Shown piece after piece: positions 29,025 to 37,578 of a stretch of 64,000 nt of DNA. Position numbers and translations under genes: made by a program. The first letter of the stretch is position 1; each line of letters begins with the position of its first letter. A model generated the notes under the pieces. That model did no database searches. It was not told where the DNA came from and saw only the letters and a program-made list of their open reading frames with translations. The stretch comes from Pelomonas cellulosilytica (GTDB taxonomy: Bacteria > Pseudomonadota > Gammaproteobacteria > Burkholderiales > Burkholderiaceae_C), in the NCBI RefSeq assembly GCF_021353265.1, contig NZ_JAJTWU010000006.1:124001-188000 (forward strand), in the 5' to 3' direction.

Positions 29025-30947
29025 TCATGGACTGATGACCTGCTCGAACGGCAGCGCCGGCAGCTGCGAGCCACCGTCGTACAGCGTGCAGGTCGGCGCA
29101 TCGCTCCAGCAGTAGCGCACCTTCGTCGCGCCAGGCAGGCCGCGCAGCACGACGTCCCGGCCCGACACCTCGGCCTCTGCCCAGCGGCAGCCCTGCGATC
29201 CGCACAGCTCGAAGCCGATCGGCCGCGGCCCGCCGTAGACGAGCCAGTCGCCTTCCAGCCCGTCGAAGCTGACGATCACGCGCTCCCCCTCGCGCACGGC
29301 AGCCCGTGGCGCCGGGCCGGAGGCCGAGCCTTTCTCGCCGTACAGCGCGATCGCCACCGCCCGCGCCAGCCGGCGCCCCAGCACCTCCTTGTTGGCGGGG
29401 TGGATGTCAGTCGGCTCGCCCAGGTCCACGGCGGTGGCCAGCACGGCGTGACGGTCGGCCGCGACGGCGCGGCGCTGCTCCTCGCGCAGCAGCGCCCAAC
29501 CCGACTCCACCGGCTGGGCATTGCGGGCGCCGTAGTTGGCCAGCTGCACGACGGCGAACAGAAGGCCGTCGCCGAACTGCGCGCGCCAGTCGGTGAACAG
29601 GCGCGACAGCCAGCGCTGGTACGGCTGGCCGACATTGCTCTCGCCCTGGTACCAGACGGCCGACTCGAACCGGAACAGCCCCATCGGCGCCAACATGCCG
29701 TTATGCAGCACGCTGATGCCAGCCATGGCGTCCCACGGCGCTCGCGGCGGCGACTTCTGCGCGGCCGGCACGGGCTGCCAGCGCCAGCCCACGAGCGGCA
29801 GCTTCGTGCCGTCGGCCAGCACCAGCTCGCGCGGGCCGTCGCCGTAGAAGCCGCCATAACTCCACAAGTCCACAACGTTGACGACCACCGTGTTTAGACC
29901 GGCCTTCAGCGCCCCGGCCGGCACCGCGTAGCGGCGCTGCGTGCCGCCGCCGGACGTGAAACCCACCGGCTGACCATTCAGCCATGTCAGGTCGATGTCG
30001 TCGATCAGGCCCAGTTCGAGCCGTGCGGCCTGGGCCGCTTGAGTCGGCGTCAGCTCCACCGCCGCGGCGTACCAGACGGCGCCGTCGTAGGCCGCCAGCT
30101 CCGGCACGCCCCACTTCTCCCACGGCTGACTGACGTCCGGCACCGGCCGCCAGGCCTGCAGCGCGCCGGCCGTGCTGGCCCACGGCGCACCAGAGCCCCC
30201 GGTGCTGCGCCACCACTGCTCGAAGTCACGGGCAAACGCGACATTGGCCAGCCCGGCGTCGCGGGCATGCAGCTTCAGCAGTTCCTGCTGCTTGGCATAG
30301 TCAGGCAGCGAGGCGCCGGGAGACAGCCAGGCCGACAGCGCCGAGCCGCCCAGCGACGCATGCACCAGACCGATGGGCACGCCGGTACGCTGCTGCAGCG
30401 CGGCGCCGAAGAAGTAGCAGGTGGCCGACCAGCCCGCCACCGTCTGCGGCGATGCGGCCTCCCACTTCAGCGGCGATGCGAAACGGCTCAGTGGCGTTGG
30501 CGACGGACTCACGGCGACCGTGGCCATGCGCAGCTGCGGGTTAGCCGAGTTGCCGATGACGACATCCGAGTTCAGCGCGCGCGTCACCGGCACCTGCATG
30601 TTTGACTGCCCCGAGCACAGGTGCACGTCGCCGGTCAGCACGTCGTTCACGGTGACCTGCGCGCCCGACGCGGCCGTGACGTTCAGCGCGCCGGCCCGCC
30701 CAGCCGCCAGCTCCGGCAGCGCGACGCTGAAGCGCCCGGCGGCATCGGCCATCGCAGTGCGTGTCTGGCCGAAGGCCGACACAGTGATGCGTTCGCCCGC
30801 CGCGGCACGGCCGGAGACCCGGGCCTCGTGGCGCGGCAGCACCATGTGATCCTGGAAGAGGCCGTCGAGTTCGAGCGGCGCGGCGCCAGCCCCGGCGTGG
30901 GCCGCGGCCAGCAGCGCCGCGAGTGAGAGTTGCTTCAGGGTTCGCAT
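29025..30947 (-). CDS. Exported sialate O-acetylesterase-like (SGNH, SASA family) protein
   Basis: 640 residues from ATG 30947, which gives a signal peptide (MRTLKQLSLAALLAAAHAGAGA). An upstream extension of the frame is ignored. The catalytic block is LCSGQSNMQVPV near residue 115 (Ser nucleophile) and AVWYQGESNVGQPYQRW. An inserted jelly-roll-like segment (about 290-400, with LTWLNGQPVGFTSGG) splits the SGNH domain as in sialate O-acetylesterases. The His of the triad is probably in TDIHPANKEVLGRRLA. It should remove acetyl esters from sugars, likely plant or bacterial glycans. No sialic-acid genes are nearby, so the true substrate is open. Confidence 0.87.
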   Translation of the reverse strand: MRTLKQLSLAALLAAAHAGAGAAPLELDGLFQDHMVLPRHEARVSGRAAAGERITVSAFGQTRTAMADAAGRFSVALPELAAGRAGALNVTAASGAQVTVNDVLTGDVHLCSGQSNMQVPVTRALNSDVVIGNSANPQLRMATVAVSPSPTPLSRFASPLKWEAASPQTVAGWSATCYFFGAALQQRTGVPIGLVHASLGGSALSAWLSPGASLPDYAKQQELLKLHARDAGLANVAFARDFEQWWRSTGGSGAPWASTAGALQAWRPVPDVSQPWEKWGVPELAAYDGAVWYAAAVELTPTQAAQAARLELGLIDDIDLTWLNGQPVGFTSGGGTQRRYAVPAGALKAGLNTVVVNVVDLWSYGGFYGDGPRELVLADGTKLPLVGWRWQPVPAAQKSPPRAPWDAMAGISVLHNGMLAPMGLFRFESAVWYQGESNVGQPYQRWLSRLFTDWRAQFGDGLLFAVVQLANYGARNAQPVESGWALLREEQRRAVAADRHAVLATAVDLGEPTDIHPANKEVLGRRLARAVAIALYGEKGSASGPAPRAAVREGERVIVSFDGLEGDWLVYGGPRPIGFELCGSQGCRWAEAEVSGRDVVLRGLPGATKVRYCWSDAPTCTLYDGGSQLPALPFEQVISP

Positions 30948-31037
30948 GGCGCCGATTGGACCGCCGCGGACTGTCGCGCGCCATTGGCAATGGCCCTCGG
31001 CCGAACGGCACGTTCGGCTGGCACACAATCCATCGCA

Positions 31038-32606
31038 GTGACCGCCGCCCTCCGCCGCCACCCGCCGCCCGACCCGCGCCTGATGCAGCGCTGCCTGCTG
31101 CTGGCGGCGCTGCTGCACGTCTGGTTGGTGCTCGTCTTCGGCAACGCCACCGGCAGCGCCGCGCCGGGTCAGGGCGTCTGGGGCAGCCTCAGCGTCCGGC
31201 TGCTCAACCGCAGCGGTGGCGCCCCCGCGGAGGCGCCATCAGCCGACACCCCGGCGCCGGCATCACCCGGCGGCACCGAGCGCAACGGCTCACCGTCGCC
31301 AGCGGCCCCACTCGCGACTCAACCTGCGCCCCAGGGCACCGACACGCCGGCAGATACCCAGCCGAGCCCAGGGCCCGGCGAGCCCGCGCCGCCGAGCACC
31401 GCCACGCTGAGCCTGCCAGAGGGGTTTCGGCCCGTCGAGCGCCAGGACCTGGGCGCCGGGCCGGCGGTGGCCGCCGTGCCCACGCCGGAACTGCCCCGGC
31501 TCGTCAACCGGCTGGAGGTGCAGCCCGACACGCGGGCCGCGCCGTTGCCCCGTCCGGACAGCCTGCGCACGCCGGTGCGGCCCGCCGAACTCCCGGCGCC
31601 CGCCGAGCTACCTGCGCCCGTCAGCCGCCTGGATGCGACAGCCGCCCCCACGCCAGCGACGCTGCCGCGCCCGGACGCCTTGCGCACCGCAACGCCCGTC
31701 GTGGAGCTGCCGCCGCAGACACCGGAACTTCCTGCGCCCGTCAACCGGCTGGACCCCGCACCCGCGGCGCCGGCGACGACGCTGCCGCGGCCTGTGGAAC
31801 TCCGCCCGCTGCCTGGCGTGACGCCTGCGGTGACGCCGCTCGAAGGCCCGCTGCCCGCGGCCGTTCGGCGCCTGGAGGCGGCACCGGCTCTGGAGCCCGG
31901 CGCACCGGCCGCCCTGCCCCGCCCGGCGGACCTGCGCGCCACACCGACGAGCGGGCTGGCCGACACTGCGCCTGCTGGTGCACTGCCGGCGCCCGTGCAG
32001 CGGCTCGAAGTGCCAACGGCTGCGGGCTCGACGGTGACGCGGCTGGCACGCCCCTCCGACCTGCTCACGCCAACCGCCGCCACACCTTCGGCCGCGGCGC
32101 TGCCCAATGCGGGCGACGTGCCGAGCGCCGTGCGACGACTGGAACCCGGCGACGCGGCGGCCGGCGTGACGCGCGCCCAGCCCGCCGCCACAGCGCGGCC
32201 CGCAACGTCCACACAGCCGGCGGGCACGTCGCTGTCGGAGCTGTACGGGAACGTGCCTGGCGCTCCCGGCATTCCGCCGGGCAACCCCGACGCACCGAAA
32301 GGCACGGCCGGCATGCCTGACGCCACGCCTCGCCTGGGTCCCAACCTGCCGTCCCCGCCGACCGCCGCCGCCAGCGCGCCGCGGACGCCGCTGAACCTGT
32401 CGCTGCCACGCGGCGAGCTGACCTCGCGGCGCGGCACCGGCCTCGTCGAGCTGCTGCCAGCGCCGCCGGAACGAAAATCCAAGCTGGAGCAGTCTGTCGA
32501 AGAGGCGGCCAACGCGGACTGCCGCAAAGCCTACGGCAATGCCGGGCTACTGGCGGTCGTGCCGCTGGCCATCGACACGGTGCGCGGCAAGGGCTGCAAG
32601 TGGTGA
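31038..32606 (+). CDS. Pro/Ala-rich repeat protein with a membrane anchor, function unknown
   Basis: About 522 residues from GTG 31038 (ATG at 31083 is an alternative; neither has a clear ribosome site). One hydrophobic segment near the N-terminus (LLLAALLHVWLVLVFGNATG) looks like an uncleaved anchor. It is followed by ~330 residues of Pro/Ala-rich sequence with a degenerate repeat of 39-45 residues: (A/S)PV-x-RL(D/E), then a spacer, then LPRP-x-xLR. Six copies of the RL(D/E) motif are visible. The conserved-looking C-terminal ~60 residues (SKLEQSVEEAANADCRKAYG, then GLLAVVPLAIDTVRGKGCKW) hold two Cys. Probably periplasm-spanning; family not recognised. Confidence 0.7.
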   Translation: MTAALRRHPPPDPRLMQRCLLLAALLHVWLVLVFGNATGSAAPGQGVWGSLSVRLLNRSGGAPAEAPSADTPAPASPGGTERNGSPSPAAPLATQPAPQGTDTPADTQPSPGPGEPAPPSTATLSLPEGFRPVERQDLGAGPAVAAVPTPELPRLVNRLEVQPDTRAAPLPRPDSLRTPVRPAELPAPAELPAPVSRLDATAAPTPATLPRPDALRTATPVVELPPQTPELPAPVNRLDPAPAAPATTLPRPVELRPLPGVTPAVTPLEGPLPAAVRRLEAAPALEPGAPAALPRPADLRATPTSGLADTAPAGALPAPVQRLEVPTAAGSTVTRLARPSDLLTPTAATPSAAALPNAGDVPSAVRRLEPGDAAAGVTRAQPAATARPATSTQPAGTSLSELYGNVPGAPGIPPGNPDAPKGTAGMPDATPRLGPNLPSPPTAAASAPRTPLNLSLPRGELTSRRGTGLVELLPAPPERKSKLEQSVEEAANADCRKAYGNAGLLAVVPLAIDTVRGKGCKW

Positions 32607-32607
32607 G

Positions 32608-33333
32608 TCATAGCAGCGCCTCCAGCGCCAGCGCGTTGCCCAACGCGGCGCCGGAGGCGGTGTTGTCGAAGATGGCCCAGACGTCAGGGCGCGCCGGTGC
32701 GGCCGCCAGCGCCCGCAGGGCCTGCACCCGCGTCGCCAGCCATTCCTCGTCATACACCGAGCGGTAACGCTGCGGCGAGCCGTGCCAGCGAAAGTAGGCC
32801 GTCGACGGAGCGCCCGCCGGCAGGTCGGCACCAGGCCAGCTTGCCGGGTCCGCGGCGACCCGGGCGACACGCAGCGCCCCGAGCCGCCGCTCGACATCAG
32901 GCGTGAACCAACTGGCATGGCGAGGCTCGCAGACGACCGCGCCGCCAAAGCGGTCGTGCACCCGCTCGAAGAAGCGCGTCGCCGTGTCGGCATGCCAGGC
33001 CAGCGACGGTGGCGTCTGCACCAGCATGACGGCCCAGCGGGGCCCCAGCGCCGAGGCCTCGCCAATGAAGCGCGCCAGCGCCTCGTCGGCACCATCGAGC
33101 CGGGCATCGTGTGAAATGGCCCGCGGGCATTTCACGGAGAACCGGAACTCCGCCGGCGTGCTGGCCGCCCAGCGCTCGTACGTGGCGGGCCCGTGCGGGC
33201 GGTAGAAGGAGGAATTGATCTCCACGCCGCGCAGCACGCCTGCATACCGCGCCAGATGTGTGCCGTCACCGGGAAAGGCGGCTGCATGGGCCGCCGGGAT
33301 CGACCAGCCCGCTGTGCCGACGGTAAACGCCAC
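32608..33333 (-). CDS. DUF72 family protein
   Basis: 241 residues from GTG 33333. DUF72 is a TIM-barrel-like family of unknown function: VGTAGWSIP at the start, GVEINSSFYRPHGPATYERWA, FRFSVKCPRAISH, LVQTPPSLAW, VVCEPRHASWF, YFRWHGSPQRY and the C-terminal VWAIFDNTASGAALGNAL. All blocks are present, so it looks intact, unlike the broken copy at 14.4 kb. It lies 4 bp downstream of the small gene at 33338 and they are probably co-transcribed. Confidence 0.88.
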   Translation of the reverse strand: MAFTVGTAGWSIPAAHAAAFPGDGTHLARYAGVLRGVEINSSFYRPHGPATYERWAASTPAEFRFSVKCPRAISHDARLDGADEALARFIGEASALGPRWAVMLVQTPPSLAWHADTATRFFERVHDRFGGAVVCEPRHASWFTPDVERRLGALRVARVAADPASWPGADLPAGAPSTAYFRWHGSPQRYRSVYDEEWLATRVQALRALAAAPARPDVWAIFDNTASGAALGNALALEALL

Positions 33334-33337
33334 GGCG

Positions 33338-33727
33338 TCAGCGGTCCGGGTCGGCCGTGGCGTTGAGCGCCTGGATGGCTTCGGACACCGGCGTCAATTG
33401 CTCGCCGGGCGCCGGCGAGTCGGCGGCCAACGCCTGCGCAGCCCGCGCATCGGTCGCGGGGTCGCGCTCGTCAGGAGCCATCGCCCCGACTTCATCAGCG
33501 TCCGGCTCGTCGGGCGCCGCATGGGTGGCCGCCAGCGTCAGCGGCGCCGCCAGGGCCCCGGCGATCGCGCCCGCCAGCCCACCGGCGACCTCAGCCATGC
33601 CGGTGGCGATGACCTGCATGACCTGGCCTCCAGCATCTGTCAGCACCTGAGTGCCGTCCGGCACATTCGCCATCTGCGCGGGGGCGGTTTCGACAACTTC
33701 CGCCTGATGGCCTTCACTTCCGTTCAT
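33338..33727 (-). CDS. Small acidic protein of unknown function
   Basis: 129 residues from ATG 33727 (MNGSEGHQAEVVETAPAQMA). Another ATG at 33772 would add 15 residues and has a slightly better upstream site. The centre (VMQVIATGMAEVAGGLAGAI, AGALAAPLTLA) is Gly/Ala-rich and could be a weak amphipathic or membrane segment. The rest is acidic and low-complexity (DEPDADEVGAMAPDERDPATD). No family recognised. The coding case rests on frame, short spacing (4 bp) to the DUF72 gene and codon bias. Confidence 0.5.
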   Translation of the reverse strand: MNGSEGHQAEVVETAPAQMANVPDGTQVLTDAGGQVMQVIATGMAEVAGGLAGAIAGALAAPLTLAATHAAPDEPDADEVGAMAPDERDPATDARAAQALAADSPAPGEQLTPVSEAIQALNATADPDR

Positions 33728-33798
33728 GGCTGCTTCATTCGAGGGTGGATGCACCCCATCGGCAAGCGCCATGCCTTGATGGCATGCCGCCGGGAAGC

Positions 33799-34824
33799 TC
33801 AGCGCGGTCCGAACCCACCATGCAGCACCACCTTGCCGCGCATACGCCCCGACTCCACCAGCGCATGCGCCTGGCGCAGCGTGGCGGCGTGGATGGGCGT
33901 CAGCCGCTCGCTGACGGTCGTGCGCAACCGTCCGGCATCGACGAGGGCCGCCACACGGGCCAGTAGCCGCCCTTGCTCGCCCACGTCGGGCGTGTTGAAC
34001 ATGGGCCGGCCGAACATCATTTCCCAGTGCAGAGACAGCATCTTGGGCTTGAGCACGCTCACGTCCAGCGGGCCGCTCAGGTCGTCGATGATCCCGATGC
34101 GCCCCTGCGGCGCCGTCCCATCGACGATCGAGGCCCAGTGCTGCCCGGTGTGCGTCAGGCTGGCGACCCGCTCCACCTCCGCGACGCCGGCCGCGACCAG
34201 CTGCGGGCGCCACGGCTGACTGTGGTCGATGACCGTGTGCGCGCCCAGCTCGCGCACCCAGGCCTGCGTCTCGGGCCGGCTGGCGGTGCCGACGATGCGC
34301 AGCTGCGTCAGCTCGCGAGCCAGTTGGACGAGGATGGAACCCACGCCGCCGGCGGCGCCCACGACGAGTAGCGTCTGGCCCGCACCGCCGCCTTCGGGCA
34401 CGCCCAGGCGGTCGAACAGGAGCTCCCAGGCGGTGATGGCCGTCAGCGGCAGCGCGGCAGCGTCTCCGTCGTCCAGGCGGGTCGGCGCGCGAGCGGCGAT
34501 GCGGTGGTCCACCACGTGCAACTCGGCATTGGCCCCGGGCCGGTCGATGGCGCCTGCGTAATAGACGCGGTCCCCGACGGCAAAGCCCGTCACCGCGTCC
34601 CCCAGCGCCTCCACCGTACCCACAGCGTCCCAGCCGAGCACCTCGGGCCGGCCGGACTGCGGTGCGCGGTGGCGACGCACCTTGGTGTCGACGGGATTCA
34701 CCGAGACGGCGGTGACGCGCACAAGCAGGTCGCGCGGGCCCGGTTCGGGCGGCGGCAAAGACAGATCCACCAGGGATTCCGGGTGGTCGATTGGCAGGGA
34801 TTGCAGGTAGCCGACGGCTTTCAT
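33799..34824 (-). CDS. Zinc-independent quinone oxidoreductase-like MDR dehydrogenase
   Basis: 341 residues from ATG 34824 (AAAGGA upstream). Medium-chain dehydrogenase/reductase: GroES-like domain with VTAVSVNPVDTKVRR and EVLGWDAVGTVEALGDAV; NADPH-binding Rossmann VVGAAGGVGSILVQLAREL. The structural-zinc Cys cluster and catalytic-zinc ligands are missing, as in the quinone oxidoreductase/zeta-crystallin branch ('zinc-binding alcohol dehydrogenase family' in databases despite this). Likely reduces quinones or enones. Divergent from the LysR gene at 34924, which is probably its regulator. Confidence 0.88.
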   Translation of the reverse strand: MKAVGYLQSLPIDHPESLVDLSLPPPEPGPRDLLVRVTAVSVNPVDTKVRRHRAPQSGRPEVLGWDAVGTVEALGDAVTGFAVGDRVYYAGAIDRPGANAELHVVDHRIAARAPTRLDDGDAAALPLTAITAWELLFDRLGVPEGGGAGQTLLVVGAAGGVGSILVQLARELTQLRIVGTASRPETQAWVRELGAHTVIDHSQPWRPQLVAAGVAEVERVASLTHTGQHWASIVDGTAPQGRIGIIDDLSGPLDVSVLKPKMLSLHWEMMFGRPMFNTPDVGEQGRLLARVAALVDAGRLRTTVSERLTPIHAATLRQAHALVESGRMRGKVVLHGGFGPR

Positions 34825-34877
34825 GGCGGGTCCTTTCGAGGGGGTGATGACCAGAGCCGCCATGCTCGCCCGTTGCA

Positions 34878-34929
34878 TTTCATGCAGAAAGCCTAGGATC
34901 GCCGAATCAGTTTCATCAGGAACATGAAA
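34878..34929 (+). promoter_or_regulatory. TTTCAT half-sites between LysR gene and oxidoreductase gene
   Basis: TTTCAT occurs at 34878-34883 and 34911-34916, and its complement ATGAAA at 34924-34929. The last two form a dyad TTTCAT-N7-ATGAAA that covers the LysR-gene start codon and contains a T-N11-A core. This is a plausible LysR-type binding site for autoregulation and control of the divergent oxidoreductase. Confidence 0.45.
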
Positions 34930-35916
34930 ATGGACCGCTTGGCTCCGCTGCATCTCTTTATCGCCGCCGTGGAGGCCGGCAGCTTCTCCGCGGCGGCACG
35001 GCGGCTGGACGTCGGCGCCGTGCAGGCCAGCGCCACCATCGCCCGGCTGGAGAAGGAGCTGGGCACGCGGCTGTTCGAGCGCTCCACACGCCGATTGCGC
35101 CTGACCGAGGCCGGTGAGCAATGGCTGCCACACGCGCGCCAGCTGCTCGCCGCGTGGGAGGCAGGTCAGGCCGCATTGCGCGGAGCCGGCGACGCGCAGC
35201 CGCTGAGCGGCCGCCTGCGCGTCAGCCTGCCGAGCGACCTCGGCCGCCAACACCTGTGGCGCTGGATTGAGGACGTGGCCGCCGCCGAAGGCGCCGCGAG
35301 CCTGCAGCTGGAGCTGCGGCTGAGCGACCGCCTGACCGACCTGGTGCAGGAGCCGGTGGACCACGCGGTGCGCTATGGCGAGCCGCCCGACTCCAGCCTC
35401 GTCGCGCTGCCGCTGGCACCCGCCAACCGCCGCGTGCTGTGCGCGAGCCCCGCGTATGTCGCCCGGCACGGCGCCCCTCGCACTCCGTCCGAACTGCACA
35501 GCCACGAGGCCCTGCGCTTCGTGCTTGGGGACAGCCTGCACGGCCGCTGGCGCTTCACGTCACCCTACGGCGAGACCACCGTGGTGGACGTTTCGGGCAG
35601 TCGCATCGCTGACGACGGTGGCGTCGTGCGCGAATGGGCACTTGCCGGGCTGGGCATTGCCTACAAGAGCGGGCTCGATGTCGCCAGCGACCTGGTGGCA
35701 GGCCGCCTTGTGGCGCTGCTGCCCGGCTGGCTTGGCGAGCCCGCACCGCTGCACTGGATGGCGGTCGGGCGCCACCGGCTCACGCCGGCATTGCGCCGGC
35801 TGGCAGCAGCGCTGCGCGGACACTGCGAAGCGCTGCTGCCTGCCCAAAGGCCAGCGAGCAACTTGACGTCCGGCGAACCGAACCCAGAACCCAACCGCAG
35901 CGCAGGCGGGTTATAG
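34924..35916 (+). CDS. LysR-family transcriptional regulator
   Basis: About 330 residues. N-terminal winged helix: LHLFIAAVEAGSFSAAARRL, LEKELGTRLFERSTRRLRLTEAG. The effector domain runs from about residue 92 with GRLRVSLPSDLGRQHL and DHAVRYGEPPDSSLVALPL, as in the CrgA/DsdC-like branch. ATG 34924 or ATG 34930 (MDRLAPL) may start. The C-terminal tail overlaps the decayed ROK copy on the other strand. Divergent from the MDR oxidoreductase, the likely target. Confidence 0.9.
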   Translation: MKMDRLAPLHLFIAAVEAGSFSAAARRLDVGAVQASATIARLEKELGTRLFERSTRRLRLTEAGEQWLPHARQLLAAWEAGQAALRGAGDAQPLSGRLRVSLPSDLGRQHLWRWIEDVAAAEGAASLQLELRLSDRLTDLVQEPVDHAVRYGEPPDSSLVALPLAPANRRVLCASPAYVARHGAPRTPSELHSHEALRFVLGDSLHGRWRFTSPYGETTVVDVSGSRIADDGGVVREWALAGLGIAYKSGLDVASDLVAGRLVALLPGWLGEPAPLHWMAVGRHRLTPALRRLAAALRGHCEALLPAQRPASNLTSGEPNPEPNRSAGGL

Positions 35917-36047
35917 CGGTAGCCAGCGTGCGAACCGCGAAGGCAGCTGGCTCGGCGGCAGCAACGGGGCGCGCGAGGCGATAGCGCGCGAAGCAGCCGC
36001 CCCCAGCGGCAAGGCGTGGTCCGCGAAGCGGGACACCACCAGTTCAC
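35912..36047 (-). pseudogene. Decayed copy of the 3' end of the ROK regulator gene
   Basis: On the minus strand this reads VVSRFADHALPLGAAASRAI and LPPSQLPSRFARWLPL before a stop, against TVSRFGDEAVALGAAAFARY and RPPSRLTSLFARYGYRY at the end of the ROK gene at 37921. The two DNA stretches align over about 135 bp in the same orientation, with an identical 19-mer GAGGCGATAGCGCGCGAAG at 35975 and 38053. The copy has no upstream ROK sequence and at least one frameshift. Its stop overlaps the end of the LysR gene. With the true ROK end it brackets the subtilase and small-protein genes. Confidence 0.7.
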
Positions 36048-36192
36048 AACCACAAGACCAGGCTGCGAGTGGTGGTGCGCCGCCACGCCAGTTGGGCATC
36101 GGCGATGTCCGCACGCCGCTCGTCATTTGTGAGGAGTGCAACCCTTCAGTGTAGGCATAACGTCGTCCGCACAGGTACTTTCAACCTGGGCA

Positions 36193-36214
36193 GCGGGCAG
36201 TGACCGCTGCCCGC
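36193..36214 (+). other. Hairpin in the subtilase 5' leader
   Basis: GCGGGCAG and CTGCCCGC form a perfect 8-bp stem with a 6-nt loop, ending 15 nt before the subtilase ATG and just 4 nt before its GGAG. It has no T-tract, so it may protect or mask the ribosome site rather than terminate. The remaining 36048-36192 holds no gene I can see. Confidence 0.4.
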
Positions 36215-36229
36215 CACTGGAGCACTGCC

Positions 36230-37531
36230 ATGAGCGAAGACCTTTCCGATGGCGTCCAGCCGGTGCAGACAACCGGCCGCTACATCGTGACCTACAAAGA
36301 CGGCGCGCAAGGCGACGGCCTGGCCCAGCTGAAGAAGCGAGCCGGCCTGACGAAGGCGCGGACACTGTCCATCGCAGATTTCGGAGAAGGTGGCGTGGAC
36401 TTCTCGCAGCTGCCCGAGTCTGGCGGGCTGATCCTCGAGCACATCGGCATCGCCGTCCTGAACATCGACCCGGAGGCGGCCGGCGCGATGGTGATGGAAG
36501 CGGGTGCGGATTCCCCCATCCTGGCCGTCGAACCCGAAGGCGTTATGTACGCCTTGTCAGAGGTGTCGCCGCTGTCGTTGGACTACCTACGAGGCTTCCG
36601 GGACGCTGCCGACAGCATCTTCGTCCAAGCCAACACACAGCCCGAAGGACACGACCTCGAAACCGAGGCCGCCTTCGCGGATACCGCAGCACTGACGTGG
36701 GGCTTGCAGGCCACCAAGGCGAGCGCCTCACGCTTTTCGGGTAACGGCATCCGCGTTGCCGTACTGGACACCGGGCTGGCTTCCGGGCATCCCGACTTCG
36801 CCGGCCGACCCGTCGTGGCGAAATCCTTCGTCCCAGGCGCCAACACTGCTGACGATGGCCACGGGCATGGCACGCATTGCATCGGTACCGCGTGTGGCCC
36901 GCTGGGTCCATCGACCGGCAGGCGATACGGCGTGGCGCACCGGGCGCAGGTCTACGTGGGCAAAGTGCTATCGGACCAAGGCAGCGGTGGCGATGCAGCC
37001 ATCCTGGCCGGCATCGACTGGGCCATCGCCAACGGGTGCAGCGTGATTTCAATGTCGCTCGGAGCCAATGTGCCGACCTCCACAATCGCCTACGAGACGG
37101 TCGGTCAGCGAGCACTCAACGCCGGCACGCTCATCGTCTCCGCCGCGGGCAACGGCGGCGACCGGGCGTCGGGCCAGTTCGGTTTCGTCGGCCGCCCGGC
37201 CAACAGCCGGACTTTCATGGCCGTAGCCGCGCTCGACAGTGCCCTGCGCGTCGCAGGCTTTTCAGCTCGCGACACGGCACGACAGCCCGGCACGGCAGTG
37301 GACGTGGCGGCGCCGGGTGTCGCGATCTACTCCAGCTGGCCCATGCCTGCCCGCTACAACACCATTTCCGGCACGAGCATGGCAACCCCGCACGTCGCAG
37401 GGATCGCAGCACTGTGGGCCGAAGCTACCGGGGCCCGCGGTGCAGCGCTGTGGCAAACGCTGGTGGTCAACGCGCGCACGTTGAGCGCCCCCGTGGTGGA
37501 CGTCGGCCGTGGCCTCGTCCAGGCACCCTAG
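36230..37531 (+). CDS. S8 family subtilisin-like protease without a Sec signal
   Basis: 433 residues from ATG 36230 (GGAG upstream). The N-terminal ~110 residues look like an I9-type propeptide/inhibitor domain (GRYIVTYKDGAQGDGLAQLK ... ILAVEPEGVMYAL). The S8 domain has the full triad: Asp180 (VAVLDTGLASGHPDF), His213 (DDGHGHGTHCIGT) and Ser383 (ISGTSMATPHVAG), with the oxyanion Asn in VSAAGNGGD. No hydrophobic signal peptide or anchor is present, so it is cytoplasmic or exported by a non-Sec route. A small gene with a conserved-looking LPPPDS tail follows 47 bp downstream. The pair lies between two ROK 3' ends, which suggests acquisition as a unit. Confidence 0.9.
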   Translation: MSEDLSDGVQPVQTTGRYIVTYKDGAQGDGLAQLKKRAGLTKARTLSIADFGEGGVDFSQLPESGGLILEHIGIAVLNIDPEAAGAMVMEAGADSPILAVEPEGVMYALSEVSPLSLDYLRGFRDAADSIFVQANTQPEGHDLETEAAFADTAALTWGLQATKASASRFSGNGIRVAVLDTGLASGHPDFAGRPVVAKSFVPGANTADDGHGHGTHCIGTACGPLGPSTGRRYGVAHRAQVYVGKVLSDQGSGGDAAILAGIDWAIANGCSVISMSLGANVPTSTIAYETVGQRALNAGTLIVSAAGNGGDRASGQFGFVGRPANSRTFMAVAALDSALRVAGFSARDTARQPGTAVDVAAPGVAIYSSWPMPARYNTISGTSMATPHVAGIAALWAEATGARGAALWQTLVVNARTLSAPVVDVGRGLVQAP

Positions 37532-37578
37532 ATGCGGCGGCGCCACTACACTGAAGCAAGCTCGCGCGAAGGCCCGCC

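Noticed and set aside
31500-32170. Possible CRISPR-like or tandem DNA repeat under the Pro-rich protein
   Set aside because: The periodicity is at protein level and degenerate (39-45 codons, variable spacing); no constant DNA repeat with unique spacers is present.
31319-32527. 402-codon minus-strand frame opposite the Pro/Ala-rich repeat protein
   Set aside because: It is the Ser/Gly/Arg-rich mirror of the plus-strand repeats; the plus strand has an anchor, motif periodicity and a non-repetitive C-terminal domain.
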